Shown: positions 52,576 to 62,141 of the stretch, piece after piece
Numbering within the stretch: position 1 is the first letter of the stretch
Layout of the letters: the number at the start of each line of letters is the position of its first letter
NCBI GenBank assembly: GCA_900143615.1
Contig: FREU01000004.1
Span: 371,417 to 435,416 of the forward strand
DNA from: Rhodobacteraceae bacterium Alg231-30
Lineage (GTDB): Bacteria > Pseudomonadota > Alphaproteobacteria > Rhodobacterales > Rhodobacteraceae
Direction: 5' to 3'
DNA: 64,000 nucleotides
Notes under the pieces: generated by a model
Told to the model about the DNA's origin: nothing
The model's input: the letters and a program-made list of their open reading frames with translations, nothing else
Database searches by the model: none
Made by a program: the position numbers and the translations under genes

Positions 52576-53613
52576 TTATCCTTCTTGGGGAGGCCAGTTG
52601 TCGGGTACGCGCGCAGAGCCGCGCACGATCAGCGGTGCAGTGATCGAGACTTTGCGGGTCTCGGCGGTGGTCGGGGATTGGATGTGGGCAATCAGCGTCT
52701 CGACGGTTTCGGCCACCATCAGGTTGGCGCGCTGGCGCATTGTGGTCAGGTCATAAGCCCGCCATGCGGCGGGCGGCACGTCATCAAATCCAACAACAGA
52801 AACGTCTTGGGGTATTTTCAAACCAAGTCCAAAGCGCAGCTCATCCATGACCGCAAAGGCCATGTGATCGTTGGCGACAAACACCGCATCGGGACGCGCA
52901 TCTGCTGAGACATTGAACATCGCATTGGTCGCGGCGCGGGCATGGTCGACGTCAAATTCGCCCACTTCGCGGGCGAACAAGTCCTGACCTCGTTCCTTGA
53001 GCCCCGCGCGAAAACCAGCCTCTCGGTCGCGTTGGGTCGAAGCGCCTTCCCAACCCGCGATATAGGCGATTTTCTGATGTCCGCCCGCCACAAGGAACTG
53101 TGCGAGATCGCGACCTCCTTGATAGTTGTCCGAGGTGACCGAGCTGACACCATCGCCGTCTTGAAAGCGGTTAAAATGCACCACGGGAACTTGTGCCTGA
53201 ACGCAGCGTTGAGACAGTTCTGAAGACATGGCAACCGAGGCGGTTACGATGCCATCCACCTGATAATCAAGAATTTCCTCGACAACATCGTCGATATTTC
53301 CAGCCGTTTGCGAGGCCATAAAAACCAACACATGATAGCCGCGTTCCTGCAGATCGTTCGACAGTATTTCCAGCGCTTCGGGATAGAAGTAGTTATCCAG
53401 ATACGCCACAACGAGGCCGATAATGCGGCTTTTCCCAGAGACCATTGCACGTGCTAAGACATTGGGGCGATAGCCCAGTTCGGCGGCGGCTTTGCGCACT
53501 TTGTCGACGGTTTTTTTGCTCACCGAGGCGCCGGGAGTAAAGACGCGGCTTACAGCAGATTGGCTGACACCGGCGCGTTCGGCCACTTGCAGGGATGTGA
53601 TTTTGTCAGCCAT
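52576..53613 (-). CDS. LacI-family transcriptional regulator
   Basis: 345 aa. N-terminal helix-turn-helix and hinge (SLQVAERAGVSQSAVSRVFTPGASVSKKTVDKVRKAA), then a periplasmic-binding-protein-like effector domain (IIGLVVAYLDNYFYPEALEIL; FVANDHMAFAVMDELR). It is embedded in the catabolic operon: its ATG overlaps the SDR stop (TGATG). It is the probable repressor acting on the palindromes at 62084-62103 and 62142-62155. Inducer likely the imported carbohydrate-like substrate. Confidence 0.93.
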   Translation of the reverse strand: MADKITSLQVAERAGVSQSAVSRVFTPGASVSKKTVDKVRKAAAELGYRPNVLARAMVSGKSRIIGLVVAYLDNYFYPEALEILSNDLQERGYHVLVFMASQTAGNIDDVVEEILDYQVDGIVTASVAMSSELSQRCVQAQVPVVHFNRFQDGDGVSSVTSDNYQGGRDLAQFLVAGGHQKIAYIAGWEGASTQRDREAGFRAGLKERGQDLFAREVGEFDVDHARAATNAMFNVSADARPDAVFVANDHMAFAVMDELRFGLGLKIPQDVSVVGFDDVPPAAWRAYDLTTMRQRANLMVAETVETLIAHIQSPTTAETRKVSITAPLIVRGSARVPDNWPPQEG

Positions 53614-54377
53614 CAGTCAGCCGTCCATCCGCCGTCGATCAACAACGACGTGCCCGTTACAAGAGAGGAGGCTTGCGAGGCCAAATAAAGCGTCGCACCC
53701 ATGATGTCCTCGACCTCGCCAATGCGGCCAAGTTTGATCTTTTCTTCCACCCATGCCTTGCGATCCGGCCGTTCAAAGGTCTGGGCCGTCAGCGGCGTTT
53801 TAATAAATGTCGGGCAGATCGTGTTGATGCGAATTTGCGCCGGCCCCCATTCGATGGCCATGGCTTTAACCATGCCCTCGAGCCCGTGTTTGGAGGCGCA
53901 GTAGACGGCGCGATCAATGCCGCCAACGTGGCCCATCTGGCTTGAAATATGGATGATGGAACCGGATTTGCCAGCCGCCATCATCGCTTTGGCCGCATAG
54001 GCCGACAGAAAATAGGCAGAGCGCAGATTAAGCCCCATCACAGCGTCAAAATCCTGCGGCGTGGTGTCTATGGCCGCGGTGTGCCGTGCCAGACCTGCGG
54101 AGTTGACCACAACGTCGAAGCTACGCTCGTGACAGAGTGTTTCCAGAGAACTGAGATCGCTTTGATCTAACGACACAGCCTCTGCGCTGAAGCCTGCGGC
54201 GGTGAGTGCCGCAACCGTAACTTCAAGCTTTTCCATGCCGCGCGCGGCGCAGATCACATGGGCCCCCGCTTCGGCCAGCGCAACAGCGCAGCCTTGTCCG
54301 ATGCCAGAGGAGGCTCCTGTGACAAGGGCGGTCTTGCCGCTGAGCGAAAAGGATGGGGTGCGAGGCAATTGGGTCAT
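53613..54377 (-). CDS. Short-chain dehydrogenase/reductase
   Basis: 254 aa classical SDR. ALVTGASSGIGQG is the cofactor glycine motif, NSAG the structural Asn, Ser in HISSQMGH, and catalytic YCASKHG (Tyr-x3-Lys). LEWGP-like AIEWGPAQIRINTICP follows. It probably oxidises a sugar or polyol hydroxyl with NAD(P)+. It overlaps the upstream SnoaL gene (ATGA) and the downstream LacI gene. Confidence 0.93.
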   Translation of the reverse strand: MTQLPRTPSFSLSGKTALVTGASSGIGQGCAVALAEAGAHVICAARGMEKLEVTVAALTAAGFSAEAVSLDQSDLSSLETLCHERSFDVVVNSAGLARHTAAIDTTPQDFDAVMGLNLRSAYFLSAYAAKAMMAAGKSGSIIHISSQMGHVGGIDRAVYCASKHGLEGMVKAMAIEWGPAQIRINTICPTFIKTPLTAQTFERPDRKAWVEEKIKLGRIGEVEDIMGATLYLASQASSLVTGTSLLIDGGWTAD

Positions 54378-55426
54378 TGGGTCATTCCGTCCGGGATAGT
54401 CAGGCGCGCCATACTGCGCGCCTTGTTGAACTCCCGCAATCGGGCAAAAACGTCCACACCCAATTGACGATATGCATCCAGCAGATCGACCAAGACCCAG
54501 TTTTCACGAATTTTTCCATCTTCGACGCGCCAGAAGTCCAAGCTGCGCATGGTGATTTTCTTGCCAGCAGGCGCAATGCCCATCCAGCCATCATGAGTGA
54601 CGGTTTGAATCATATCTGGCCAGCCCGTCACGGCCGCATAATCACCGTCCCCGAAGAAGTGATAGGTGATTTCCTCAACATATTTGCCGCGATCCGGCAT
54701 GCCATTGAGAAAAGGGATCTGGTGCCAGTTTCGAAACCCCGAGATGCCCCGTCCCGTGCCGATACCTGCGGGACCATACCAACTCATACGCTCGTGCCAG
54801 AAGCGGTCCATCTCCATTGACTTGGGGTCAGGATCACCAGGGTGGCGCTTCATATGCTCCAGCATATCGACAATATGCTGGCAGGTTGCTGCGCCTTTTG
54901 CCACGTCATACGGCCCTGATACGATGCCGTCGCTGGTAGCTGGTCCCGGAACTTGCCACTCGCGCCCCAATGACGGTGCCATCGGCCAAGCGTCTGCTTG
55001 CATCATCACCTCGGGAATATCCCAGAGTGCCTGATACTCAACCACTTTACCGTCCACAAATCGAAAGAACTCGTGATAGCGCATCGCCACCTGATGCCCC
55101 GTGGGTGGAATGTCGAGCCACGGTCCGATGAACACACCCGTATAATAGCCGCCGCAACCAACCCAGTCGTTACCAAACTCATCCGGCCCCGCCATGACAA
55201 TGTAGTCGCGCCGTTCCAGATCGGGCCATGCATCAAACAGCCCCGCATAAGCCCCGTCATAAAACGCCTGTGGACCAGTCATGTCGCCAAACGGGTGGCA
55301 CAGCCGGAAAAGAACATCCGGAGTGCATAGCGTTTCCAAAGCGTGGCGCACCCCAGCTTCGGAGAAGTTGTAGGTGGCGTAGCGAAACGACTTGATCAGT
55401 TCTTTATGCTTGGTGTGTTTGTCCAC
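54374..55426 (-). CDS. Two-domain SnoaL-like protein (paralogue B)
   Basis: 350 aa from the GTG at 55426, 7 nt after the hisD-like stop; the longer ATG frame would run into that gene. Domain 1 (~20-160) has GIPPTG and DIPEVMMQA; domain 2 (~200-340) has W-x-GPAGIG, GIAPAGKKI, DGKIRENW and the C-terminal NW-x3-D...Q-x-GVD. Each half is a full SnoaL/NTF2-like barrel. The protein is collinear with the divergent gene at 62230-63240. Function unknown; probably acts on a pathway intermediate. Confidence 0.8.
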   Translation of the reverse strand: MDKHTKHKELIKSFRYATYNFSEAGVRHALETLCTPDVLFRLCHPFGDMTGPQAFYDGAYAGLFDAWPDLERRDYIVMAGPDEFGNDWVGCGGYYTGVFIGPWLDIPPTGHQVAMRYHEFFRFVDGKVVEYQALWDIPEVMMQADAWPMAPSLGREWQVPGPATSDGIVSGPYDVAKGAATCQHIVDMLEHMKRHPGDPDPKSMEMDRFWHERMSWYGPAGIGTGRGISGFRNWHQIPFLNGMPDRGKYVEEITYHFFGDGDYAAVTGWPDMIQTVTHDGWMGIAPAGKKITMRSLDFWRVEDGKIRENWVLVDLLDAYRQLGVDVFARLREFNKARSMARLTIPDGMTQ

Positions 55427-55433
55427 GGTCAGA

Positions 55434-56762
55434 TCACTCCGCAGCGTCGCGATACGGAGCACCTTCGCCATAGGGCACGTTGAGCCCCCCGTAGCGGCGC
55501 ACGCGCACGTTGCACTGCTCGGCGTGGCCTACGAACCCTTCGAGCATGCAGAGGCGCGAACCGTACTCGCCGATCATCGTTGCGGCCTCGTCAGTCAGGA
55601 CCTTCTGATAGCTGTGAGTTTTCAAGAACTTGCCAACCCAAAGGCCACCAGTGTAACGGCCTGCCTTTTTGGTTGGCAACGTGTGGTTAGTGCCTATCAC
55701 CTTGTCACCGTTGGAGACGTTGGTACGCGGGCCCAAGAACAGCGCACCGTAACAAGTCATGTTTTCAAGGAACCAGTCATCGCGATCCGTCATCACCTGA
55801 ACATGCTCGGACGCAATGTCATCGGCCACAGCGAGCATTTCGTCGTAAGTATCGCACACAATCACTTCGCCATATTCGTCCCAACTGACAGACGCAGTAT
55901 CGGCCGTGGGCAGAATTTTCAGGAGGCGATCAATTTCAGATAGTGTTTCCACGGCCAGCTTGCGGGAATTGGTGACCATCACACAAGGGCTGTTATAGCC
56001 GTGCTCGGCCTGCCCCAGCAAATCAGTCGCGCACAGCTCGGCATCGACCGTTTCATCCGCGATCACCATGGTTTCTGTCGGACCTGCAAACAGATCGATG
56101 CCAACACGCCCGAAAAGCTGGCGTTTGGCTTCGGCCACGAAAGCATTGCCCGGCCCAACAAGCATATGCACTGGATCAATGGTCTCTGTGCCCAGCGCCA
56201 TGGCACCAATCGCTTGAATGCCGCCCATCACGTAAATCTCATGCGCGCCACCAAGATGCATGGCCGCAATCACGGCCGGATTGGGTTTACCTTTGAAGGG
56301 CGGCGTACAGGCCACAATGCGCGGCACGCCAGCAACCGATGCGGTCGCCACCGACATATGTGCGGACGCCACCATCGGGAATTTTCCGCCGGGCACATAG
56401 CAGCCAACCGATTGAACGGGGATGTTTTTATGGCCAAGGATCACACCCGGCAGGGTTTCAATTTCCAGATCCAGCATTGTGTCGCGTTGGGCTTGGGCAA
56501 AGTTGCGCACCTGCTCTTGGGCGAATTTGATGTCGGCAAGTTCGCGGTCGGTGAGCTGGGCCATCAGCGCATCAATGTCTTGCGGAACGAGTTTGAAAGA
56601 CGCAGGGGAATAATTATCAAACTTCTCGGACAAGGCACGTACCGCCGCATCGCCATTGGTTTCGATATCCCGCAACGTCGACTCAACCACAGCCCGAGTT
56701 TTAGCGTCGTCTTCGGCGCGTTCTGCTTGGTCTTTGCCACGCTTGAGATACTCGATGGTCAT
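55434..56762 (-). CDS. Histidinol dehydrogenase-family enzyme, likely sulfopropanediol/polyol dehydrogenase
   Basis: 442 aa from the ATG at 56762 (GAGGAAG upstream). HisD-fold residues are conserved: catalytic Glu319-His320 (ASEH) and zinc-type ligands Gln251/His254 (GQAEH), Asp353 and His413. A catabolic operon with an ABC importer rather than a his operon argues for a paralogue such as HpsN, which oxidises 2,3-dihydroxypropane-1-sulfonate to sulfolactate. A true L-histidinol role is less likely. The exact substrate is inference. Confidence 0.82.
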   Translation of the reverse strand: MTIEYLKRGKDQAERAEDDAKTRAVVESTLRDIETNGDAAVRALSEKFDNYSPASFKLVPQDIDALMAQLTDRELADIKFAQEQVRNFAQAQRDTMLDLEIETLPGVILGHKNIPVQSVGCYVPGGKFPMVASAHMSVATASVAGVPRIVACTPPFKGKPNPAVIAAMHLGGAHEIYVMGGIQAIGAMALGTETIDPVHMLVGPGNAFVAEAKRQLFGRVGIDLFAGPTETMVIADETVDAELCATDLLGQAEHGYNSPCVMVTNSRKLAVETLSEIDRLLKILPTADTASVSWDEYGEVIVCDTYDEMLAVADDIASEHVQVMTDRDDWFLENMTCYGALFLGPRTNVSNGDKVIGTNHTLPTKKAGRYTGGLWVGKFLKTHSYQKVLTDEAATMIGEYGSRLCMLEGFVGHAEQCNVRVRRYGGLNVPYGEGAPYRDAAE

Positions 56763-56772
56763 TATGTCTTCC

Positions 56773-57303
56773 TCACAATTCGGGGCGCGGGGCAGTTTTT
56801 TCCCCGCGATCAAAGGCTTCCCAGCCCTCGCCATTGAACAAATCCACGCCCAATTGCGCGGCAACATGGGCAAAATCGACGTTCACCCAATTATCGACAA
56901 TCTTGCCATCGACCACTTTCCAAAAATCCATGTAGCGAATTTCGATGCGTTTACCGGTGGGCGCGATGCCAAGGAATGTGCCGCTGTGAGTGGCTTCCTG
57001 ACGCCCGAAAGCTGCCGCCCATTCCCCCATGTAGAGGCGGGCCTCGTCGATACAGGTCTTGTCTGAAAACGCAGCCTGAAAGGGGCGTTGCCAGTTGTCC
57101 TGAAATTCTTGCAGGCCGATCTTGGTGCCGCAACCCTGATTGCCCAACCAGCGAAATCCTTGGGAGAAAAATTCGCCGATGTCGTCGATCCGGTGATCGT
57201 TTAGGCCGTCCACCATCGTTTCGATCACGCGGCGGGTTTCATCGGTCTTGCTCATGTCTGTGTCGCGGCTTAGCGCGGCTTGCTCGGGGCGGGACCCTTT
57301 CAT
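56773..57303 (-). CDS. Single-domain SnoaL/NTF2-like protein (paralogue C)
   Basis: 176 aa; ATG 57303 has AAAGGAG at 7-nt spacing. One barrel corresponding to the second half of paralogues B and D: W-x-G...[19 protein letters not shown] and NW-x3-D...Q-x-GVD near the C-terminus. It sits between the second permease and the HisD-like gene (10-nt gap), so it may act early in the pathway. A long hairpin lies just upstream. Confidence 0.8.
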   Translation of the reverse strand: MKGSRPEQAALSRDTDMSKTDETRRVIETMVDGLNDHRIDDIGEFFSQGFRWLGNQGCGTKIGLQEFQDNWQRPFQAAFSDKTCIDEARLYMGEWAAAFGRQEATHSGTFLGIAPTGKRIEIRYMDFWKVVDGKIVDNWVNVDFAHVAAQLGVDLFNGEGWEAFDRGEKTAPRPEL

Positions 57304-57328
57304 CGGAAGTCTCCTTTCAGAATGCGTT

Positions 57329-57375
57329 GCGGGATTTCATCGGGCTGAGATGCCCCCTTGGAAATGAAATCCCGC
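57329..57375. repeat. 12-bp perfect inverted repeat between permease and SnoaL genes
   Basis: GCGGGATTTCAT (57329-57340) and ATGAAATCCCGC (57364-57375) with a 23-nt spacer. It lies in the gap after the last transporter gene and before the ribosome binding site of paralogue C. There is no T-tract on the minus strand. Probable mRNA-processing or stabilising stem-loop. Confidence 0.75.
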
Positions 57376-57430
57376 GGCAGCCTGTTAAGCGCCGGATGGC
57401 GCGCCAAAGCGGTATGTCGGGCGGAAGAAC

Positions 57431-58585
57431 TCATCCTTTGACGGCCCCTGCGGTCAGGCCGGAAACGATCTGGCGTTGGAACACCATCACAAGGAAGAAG
57501 AGAGGTGCCGTGATGGAGACGGCAGCGGCCACGGCGACCACCTGATCGGTGGTGGTGGTTTCGCGGTTGAACATGCCCGCAATGGCGGGAACCATAGTCT
57601 GGTTTTGCGCATCCAGCAGCAGTGAGGTCACCAGAAAGTCGTTGTACGCCAGAAGGAAGCTGAAGAGACCTGTGGTGATGACACCCGGCCACATCACCGG
57701 CATGATGACGCGTCGGAAAGCCTGAAAGTGGCTGCACCCGTCCACGCGGGCGGCTTCGTCCAGTTCGGCCGGAATGTTCTGAAAAAAGCTGCGCAGCATC
57801 CAGATGGTGAAAGGTTGGTTGATCGCCACCAGAACCGCGATCACAGCAAAGGGTTTGCCGTATAGCGTCGGCGCGTTTTCCCCTAGAATTGGAGCCAGCC
57901 ATTCGGAGGAGTTAATGAACACCGGCAGATAGCCAGCCACCAGAACAGAATGTGGCAGTGCGCGGAAGATCAGCGCTACGATCAGGATCCAGAATGCCAG
58001 CTTGCTGCCTGAGCGGGCAAGACCGTAGCCAGCCAAGGTGCCCACACTCAGCGAAATTGTAACGACACCGGCAGTGATCAACAATGAGTTCTGGAAATTA
58101 CGAAAAAAGCCACGCTCGATCCAAACCGTTTTGTAGTGTTCTGTGGTTAGGCCCAGCACATCGGTTCCAAGCGGGCCAAGAAATGGGTTCAAGATCTCTG
58201 AAATCCACGGCACCAGCCCAAAGAGCGCGAGCACAGAGCCGATCCCAAGCACTGTTGAACCAATGATCCAGCCAAACCATTGTAGCCCGCCCTCCAGTGA
58301 TCCGCGCACAAAGGCAGGAAGCGTGCGGCTGGCCAGCCGGATCGTCAGCCAAACCGCGCCGAGTCCCAACAGAATTTGCAGCACCGACATGCCGTGGCCA
58401 CGCGCCAGCGTTTCCGGCCCCAAGATCACGTTCAACGCGTTGCTGTCATATGCGTCTACGGGAGTCTTGAAGCTTTGGACCATGATCCAGAAGATCGGGA
58501 AAGCCGCAATCAGGCACCACAGCGCGAGAAAGGCATTGGACGTGACACGCAGAGGAAGCGGTTGTTGCAGGGCGCGAGCGGACAT
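57431..58585 (-). CDS. ABC sugar-type transporter permease (MalG-like) with extra membrane segment
   Basis: 384 aa from the ATG at 58585 (GGAGG upstream). The EAA loop (ELDEAARVDGCSHFQAFRRVIMPVMWPG) contacts the ATPase. Typical MalG relatives are ~275-300 aa; here ~90 extra residues after the first helix contain two hydrophobic stretches (LQILLGLGAVWLTIRLA; WIIGSTVLGIGSVLALFGL). It pairs with the permease at 58588-59610. Confidence 0.92.
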   Translation of the reverse strand: MSARALQQPLPLRVTSNAFLALWCLIAAFPIFWIMVQSFKTPVDAYDSNALNVILGPETLARGHGMSVLQILLGLGAVWLTIRLASRTLPAFVRGSLEGGLQWFGWIIGSTVLGIGSVLALFGLVPWISEILNPFLGPLGTDVLGLTTEHYKTVWIERGFFRNFQNSLLITAGVVTISLSVGTLAGYGLARSGSKLAFWILIVALIFRALPHSVLVAGYLPVFINSSEWLAPILGENAPTLYGKPFAVIAVLVAINQPFTIWMLRSFFQNIPAELDEAARVDGCSHFQAFRRVIMPVMWPGVITTGLFSFLLAYNDFLVTSLLLDAQNQTMVPAIAGMFNRETTTTDQVVAVAAAVSITAPLFFLVMVFQRQIVSGLTAGAVKG

Positions 58586-58587
58586 GG

Positions 58588-59610
58588 TCAGTGACCTCCG
58601 TGATGGTCGCGCCACGTGCGGCGCAGCAAGGGCACAAGCAGAAGTGCGATGCCGATCATAGTGAGCATGGCCGAAGCCGATGCGCGAGAGATTGAGCGGT
58701 TGCCTGCCTGATCCGGCACGAGGAAGTCATAGGTCAGCCATTGCAGCGAAATGACATGGCCCTGACTTGAGAAGCCGACGATTTCCTCAAACACGCGATA
58801 GCTGTCCATCAGATGGATCATCGAAATGAAAACGATCAGCGGCATCAGGTGCGGAATGATAATGTATTTCAGGCGCTGCCAGCGCGACGCTCCGTCGATG
58901 ATCGCGCTTTCGAGACTGTCCTGATTGACAGTTTGGAGCCCTGCGTAAAACACAATCGCGGCAAAAGGTGCGACGTGCCAGACACGATAGAACATCATCA
59001 GAATCTCGATCGTCCAAGCTTGCGCGAACATGGCGATGTCGCGTTGCAAATACCACTCCAGTGCAGCGGTCAGGATACCATCGCCCCGAAACAGCCAGTT
59101 AATCGACAGCGCGCCAATAACTGGTGTGATGATGAACGGCAAAAGCGAGATAAAGATCACAGGTCCACGTACTGCCTTGGTGGCATTGTTGATCATCACC
59201 GCAATCCCAAGCCCCGCGCAGATCACCAACGGTAGCGTGATCAGAGTGAAGGACAGGGTAAACCGAAGGGCTTTCCAAAAATCGATAGACTGAAAAGCGG
59301 TCCAGCTTCCTGCGGACAATGCCTCCCATGCGCGGCCAAGTTCCAGCACATTGCGATAGCTTTGCAGGCCAACAAACTCGGTCTGGGTGATGATCTCGCC
59401 GTGCTCGTCCAATGTGGGCATCGATTGGGTTTCAGTAACACAGGTCTGGGTTAGAAAACCGGGTGTGCATGTTTCCACGTCGACCAGTTCATAGATGGGT
59501 TGTGTGATGTAAAAGCTTTGCTGAAACACACTCACCAACGGGAATGCGATGAACAGGAGCATCATAAAGACAGAGGGGCCGATAAAGGCGGCAAACGTCT
59601 TGAACTTCAT
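58588..59610 (-). CDS. ABC sugar-type transporter permease (MalF-like)
   Basis: 340 aa from the ATG at 59610 (AAAGG upstream). Six to seven membrane segments. The EAA loop is in SAIIDGASRWQRLKYIIIPHLMPLI. A first periplasmic loop (~45-95) carries two cysteines (CTPGFLTQTC), perhaps a disulfide. It ends 2 nt before the next permease start. Confidence 0.92.
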   Translation of the reverse strand: MKFKTFAAFIGPSVFMMLLFIAFPLVSVFQQSFYITQPIYELVDVETCTPGFLTQTCVTETQSMPTLDEHGEIITQTEFVGLQSYRNVLELGRAWEALSAGSWTAFQSIDFWKALRFTLSFTLITLPLVICAGLGIAVMINNATKAVRGPVIFISLLPFIITPVIGALSINWLFRGDGILTAALEWYLQRDIAMFAQAWTIEILMMFYRVWHVAPFAAIVFYAGLQTVNQDSLESAIIDGASRWQRLKYIIIPHLMPLIVFISMIHLMDSYRVFEEIVGFSSQGHVISLQWLTYDFLVPDQAGNRSISRASASAMLTMIGIALLLVPLLRRTWRDHHGGH

Positions 59611-59703
59611 GGTTCTGCCTTTCTCATGGTCCTGTGGGTCGGTGTCAAATTGGAGGATTGGGGAGGACACTGCCCTCCCCACAATGTCATGAAACAGTAA
59701 GGA

Positions 59704-60912
59704 TTACTGGACCAAGCCAGCTTCCTTGGCTGCCGTCATATAGGCCGCCTCGATGTCTGCCAGCGTAGTTGCTGCATCCTTGGCACCGTTCAAATAGTCT
59801 GCAATGCCATTGCCGAGTTCGGTGTGCATGATGCCCATTGGGCCGGAGGCTGGATAAGGCAAAGCACCATTGGCTGCAGTTGCAGCCGCACCGGTGGCCA
59901 GCTTGCCAGGGGTGTAGCCCTTGATCAGCCAAACCGCGGCATCATTGTTAGCGGAAACCATTTCGCTATCGATGCCCTCCATGGCGACCTGGAAGGCTGC
60001 ATCAGCTTCTTCGTCAGACATGTTGCTCGCAAAGACAATTCCGTCCCACCACAGCGAAGACGCGGGCGCAGCAGAGCCATTGGGCGCGGCGGCCATCACA
60101 ACCTTGCCCACCACTTGGCTTTCAGCCTCATCATCCATTGCAGCCGCACGGCTGGCCCAGAGGTTCGCCATAGCGATTTTACCCTGTTGGAACTGTTGCT
60201 GAACATAGGTGGAATCCGAGACAAGGTATTCCGGATCCATATAGGCGGTCATGGCCTTCATGGTTTCCAAAGCCGCCACACCTTGGGCGTTGTTGATGGT
60301 TGGCATATTGCCTTCACCGATGAATGTCCCACCTTCGCCGAGGTACATATTCACGAACTCTTCACCAAGGTTCCAACCCGTCTTAAACGTGCCGCCAAGT
60401 GGATATTCGACCACGCCCGCGGCCTTGATTTTTTCAGCTGCCGCAAGCACCTCGCCCCATGTGGTTGGCTGCGCAATACCAAGATCCTCAAGGATATCAG
60501 CGCGGTACATCATGTGCTGTGCATTGACCATCATGGCCACCGCCATGACTTTTCCATCCACTTTGATCAGCTGGTTCGGGGTCAGATTCTGCCCGTATTT
60601 TGCGACCAAATCGTCCAAGGGGCGAATGCTGCCCGCGTTCAGCAACGGGATCATGGTGGCGTTCGCAACACCACCGATGTGATAGAGCGATGGATCAGCG
60701 GCAAAAGCTTCGGGCTGTTTCTCACGAAATTCCTGATCCAGCGACGCTTCGAAATTACCGCATTCGCCCATAGCGTCGGTGACGGCTTTCCAAGCTTCAA
60801 AGCCCGCAGAAAGTGATTTCAGCGGAACAGAGTTTTCAATCGCGCAGCCCGCAAATGCGGCCGTCGATGACATGGCGACCACACCGGCCGCAAGAAGTGT
60901 CTTAAGTTTCAT
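59704..60912 (-). CDS. Extracellular solute-binding protein (sugar-type, family 1)
   Basis: 402 aa. Signal peptide MKLKTLLAAGVVAMSSTAAFA. The mature protein resembles carbohydrate-binding MalE/UgpB-class proteins (NAQHMMYRADILEDLGIAQPTTWGEVLAAAEKIKAAG; QFQQGKIAMANLWASRAAAM). It delivers the substrate to the two permeases. Two cysteines near the mature N-terminus could be disulfide-bonded. The ligand cannot be told from sequence. Confidence 0.92.
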   Translation of the reverse strand: MKLKTLLAAGVVAMSSTAAFAGCAIENSVPLKSLSAGFEAWKAVTDAMGECGNFEASLDQEFREKQPEAFAADPSLYHIGGVANATMIPLLNAGSIRPLDDLVAKYGQNLTPNQLIKVDGKVMAVAMMVNAQHMMYRADILEDLGIAQPTTWGEVLAAAEKIKAAGVVEYPLGGTFKTGWNLGEEFVNMYLGEGGTFIGEGNMPTINNAQGVAALETMKAMTAYMDPEYLVSDSTYVQQQFQQGKIAMANLWASRAAAMDDEAESQVVGKVVMAAAPNGSAAPASSLWWDGIVFASNMSDEEADAAFQVAMEGIDSEMVSANNDAAVWLIKGYTPGKLATGAAATAANGALPYPASGPMGIMHTELGNGIADYLNGAKDAATTLADIEAAYMTAAKEAGLVQ

Positions 60913-60991
60913 TCGCGTTTCTCCCTGTTAGCGGTCCGCCGTGCACGTCCGGACCAATCGTGAGCCCTTGGCGGGCATTTTTTGGAGGGGA

Positions 60992-62044
60992 TTACCCTCC
61001 CAACCGCTCACCACTTTCAGCTTCAAAGAGGTGGCAAATATCGCTGGGTACCGAAAACGAAACTATGTCTCCTATTTCGGCGCGAAAGGTTTTATCGGCC
61101 TTGACGGACACCAATGCCCCGCCAACCCGGATCGAGATCATGGTCGCGTCCCCCAAGAGTTCGAGCGTATAAATCGGGGCGCTGATCTGGCCAGTGCCGG
61201 TCTCGGCAATGCCTGCGTCTTCTGCTCGGAACCCAAGTGTCAGCGGACCGTCAGGCGCCGCGATGCCGGGAATTTCAACATGGTCTGTGCGGAAAGTGCC
61301 GCCAGAAACATCGCCATCCATCAGGTTCATGGCGGGTGATCCAATGAAGCTTGCCACAAATGTATTGGCGGGCATGTCGTAGATGTCGGTCGGGCTGCCG
61401 ACCTGTTGAACAATCCCCTGCTTCATCACCACCACACGATCGGCCAAGGTCATGGCTTCGATCTGGTCATGGGTCACATAGATCGTGGTCACGGCCAATT
61501 CGTGGCTGAGGTTTTTGATCTGGGCGCGTGTGGAGACGCGCAACTTGGCATCAAGATTGGACAGAGGTTCATCCATCAGGAACACATTGGGTTCGCGTAC
61601 AATGGCGCGCGCCAAAGCCACACGTTGGCGCTGACCACCTGAGAGCTCGGCCGGTTTACGGTGCAAGAATTCGTCCAGCTCAACCATTGCAGAAGCCCGA
61701 CGCACCCGTTCGTCGTGTTGCTCTGGGTCAATTCCCCGCACTTTCAACGGAAATCGGATGTTTTCGTAAACGTTCATGTTCGGGTAAAGCGCATAGGACT
61801 GGAACACCATTGCGACATCGCGGTCTTTTGGTTCCAGATCATTGACCACTTTACCATCGATCAGAATTTCACCATCGGAGGCGTCTTCTAATCCGGCGAT
61901 CATGCGCATTGTCGTCGTTTTACCGCATCCAGACGGACCAAGAAGTACGAGAAACTCGCGATCAGCGATGGTCAGGTCAAAGTTGTCAACGCCGACAAAG
62001 CTTCCCCACCGTTTGCCAACATTGCGTAGCTGAATTTCGGCCAT
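60992..62044 (-). CDS. ABC transporter ATP-binding protein (MalK/UgpC type)
   Basis: 350 aa from the ATG at 62044 (GGGGGA upstream); the ~87-codon upstream extension would cross the operator region. Walker A GPSGCGKTT, signature LSGGQRQRVALARA, Walker B VFLMDEPLSNLDAKLR, H-loop THDQIEAM, then a C-terminal TOBE/MalK regulatory domain (~240-350). It powers the importer encoded downstream and is the first gene of the minus-strand operon. Confidence 0.95.
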   Translation of the reverse strand: MAEIQLRNVGKRWGSFVGVDNFDLTIADREFLVLLGPSGCGKTTTMRMIAGLEDASDGEILIDGKVVNDLEPKDRDVAMVFQSYALYPNMNVYENIRFPLKVRGIDPEQHDERVRRASAMVELDEFLHRKPAELSGGQRQRVALARAIVREPNVFLMDEPLSNLDAKLRVSTRAQIKNLSHELAVTTIYVTHDQIEAMTLADRVVVMKQGIVQQVGSPTDIYDMPANTFVASFIGSPAMNLMDGDVSGGTFRTDHVEIPGIAAPDGPLTLGFRAEDAGIAETGTGQISAPIYTLELLGDATMISIRVGGALVSVKADKTFRAEIGDIVSFSVPSDICHLFEAESGERLGG

Positions 62045-62060
62045 CGTGTCCCCCAAGGAA

Positions 62061-62081
62061 GATTCCGTGCACGACGGAATC
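62061..62081. repeat. 8-bp inverted repeat in the 5' leader of the transporter operon
   Basis: GATTCCGT and ACGGAATC separated by GCACG, between the operator and the ribosome binding site of the ATPase gene. It may be an mRNA hairpin or a binding site for a second regulator. Confidence 0.5.
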
Positions 62082-62083
62082 AC

Positions 62084-62103
62084 TTTTGCATACGTTTGCA
62101 AAA
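62084..62103. promoter_or_regulatory. LacI-type operator 1
   Basis: TTTTGCATACGTTTGCAAAA: near-perfect palindrome centred on CG (one mismatched pair), the typical layout of LacI-family sites. It lies 40 bp upstream of the ATPase ATG. Confidence 0.75.
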
Positions 62104-62141
62104 AACGTAGTGACCTAACGGCAGTTTTGGCAAGACATTTC

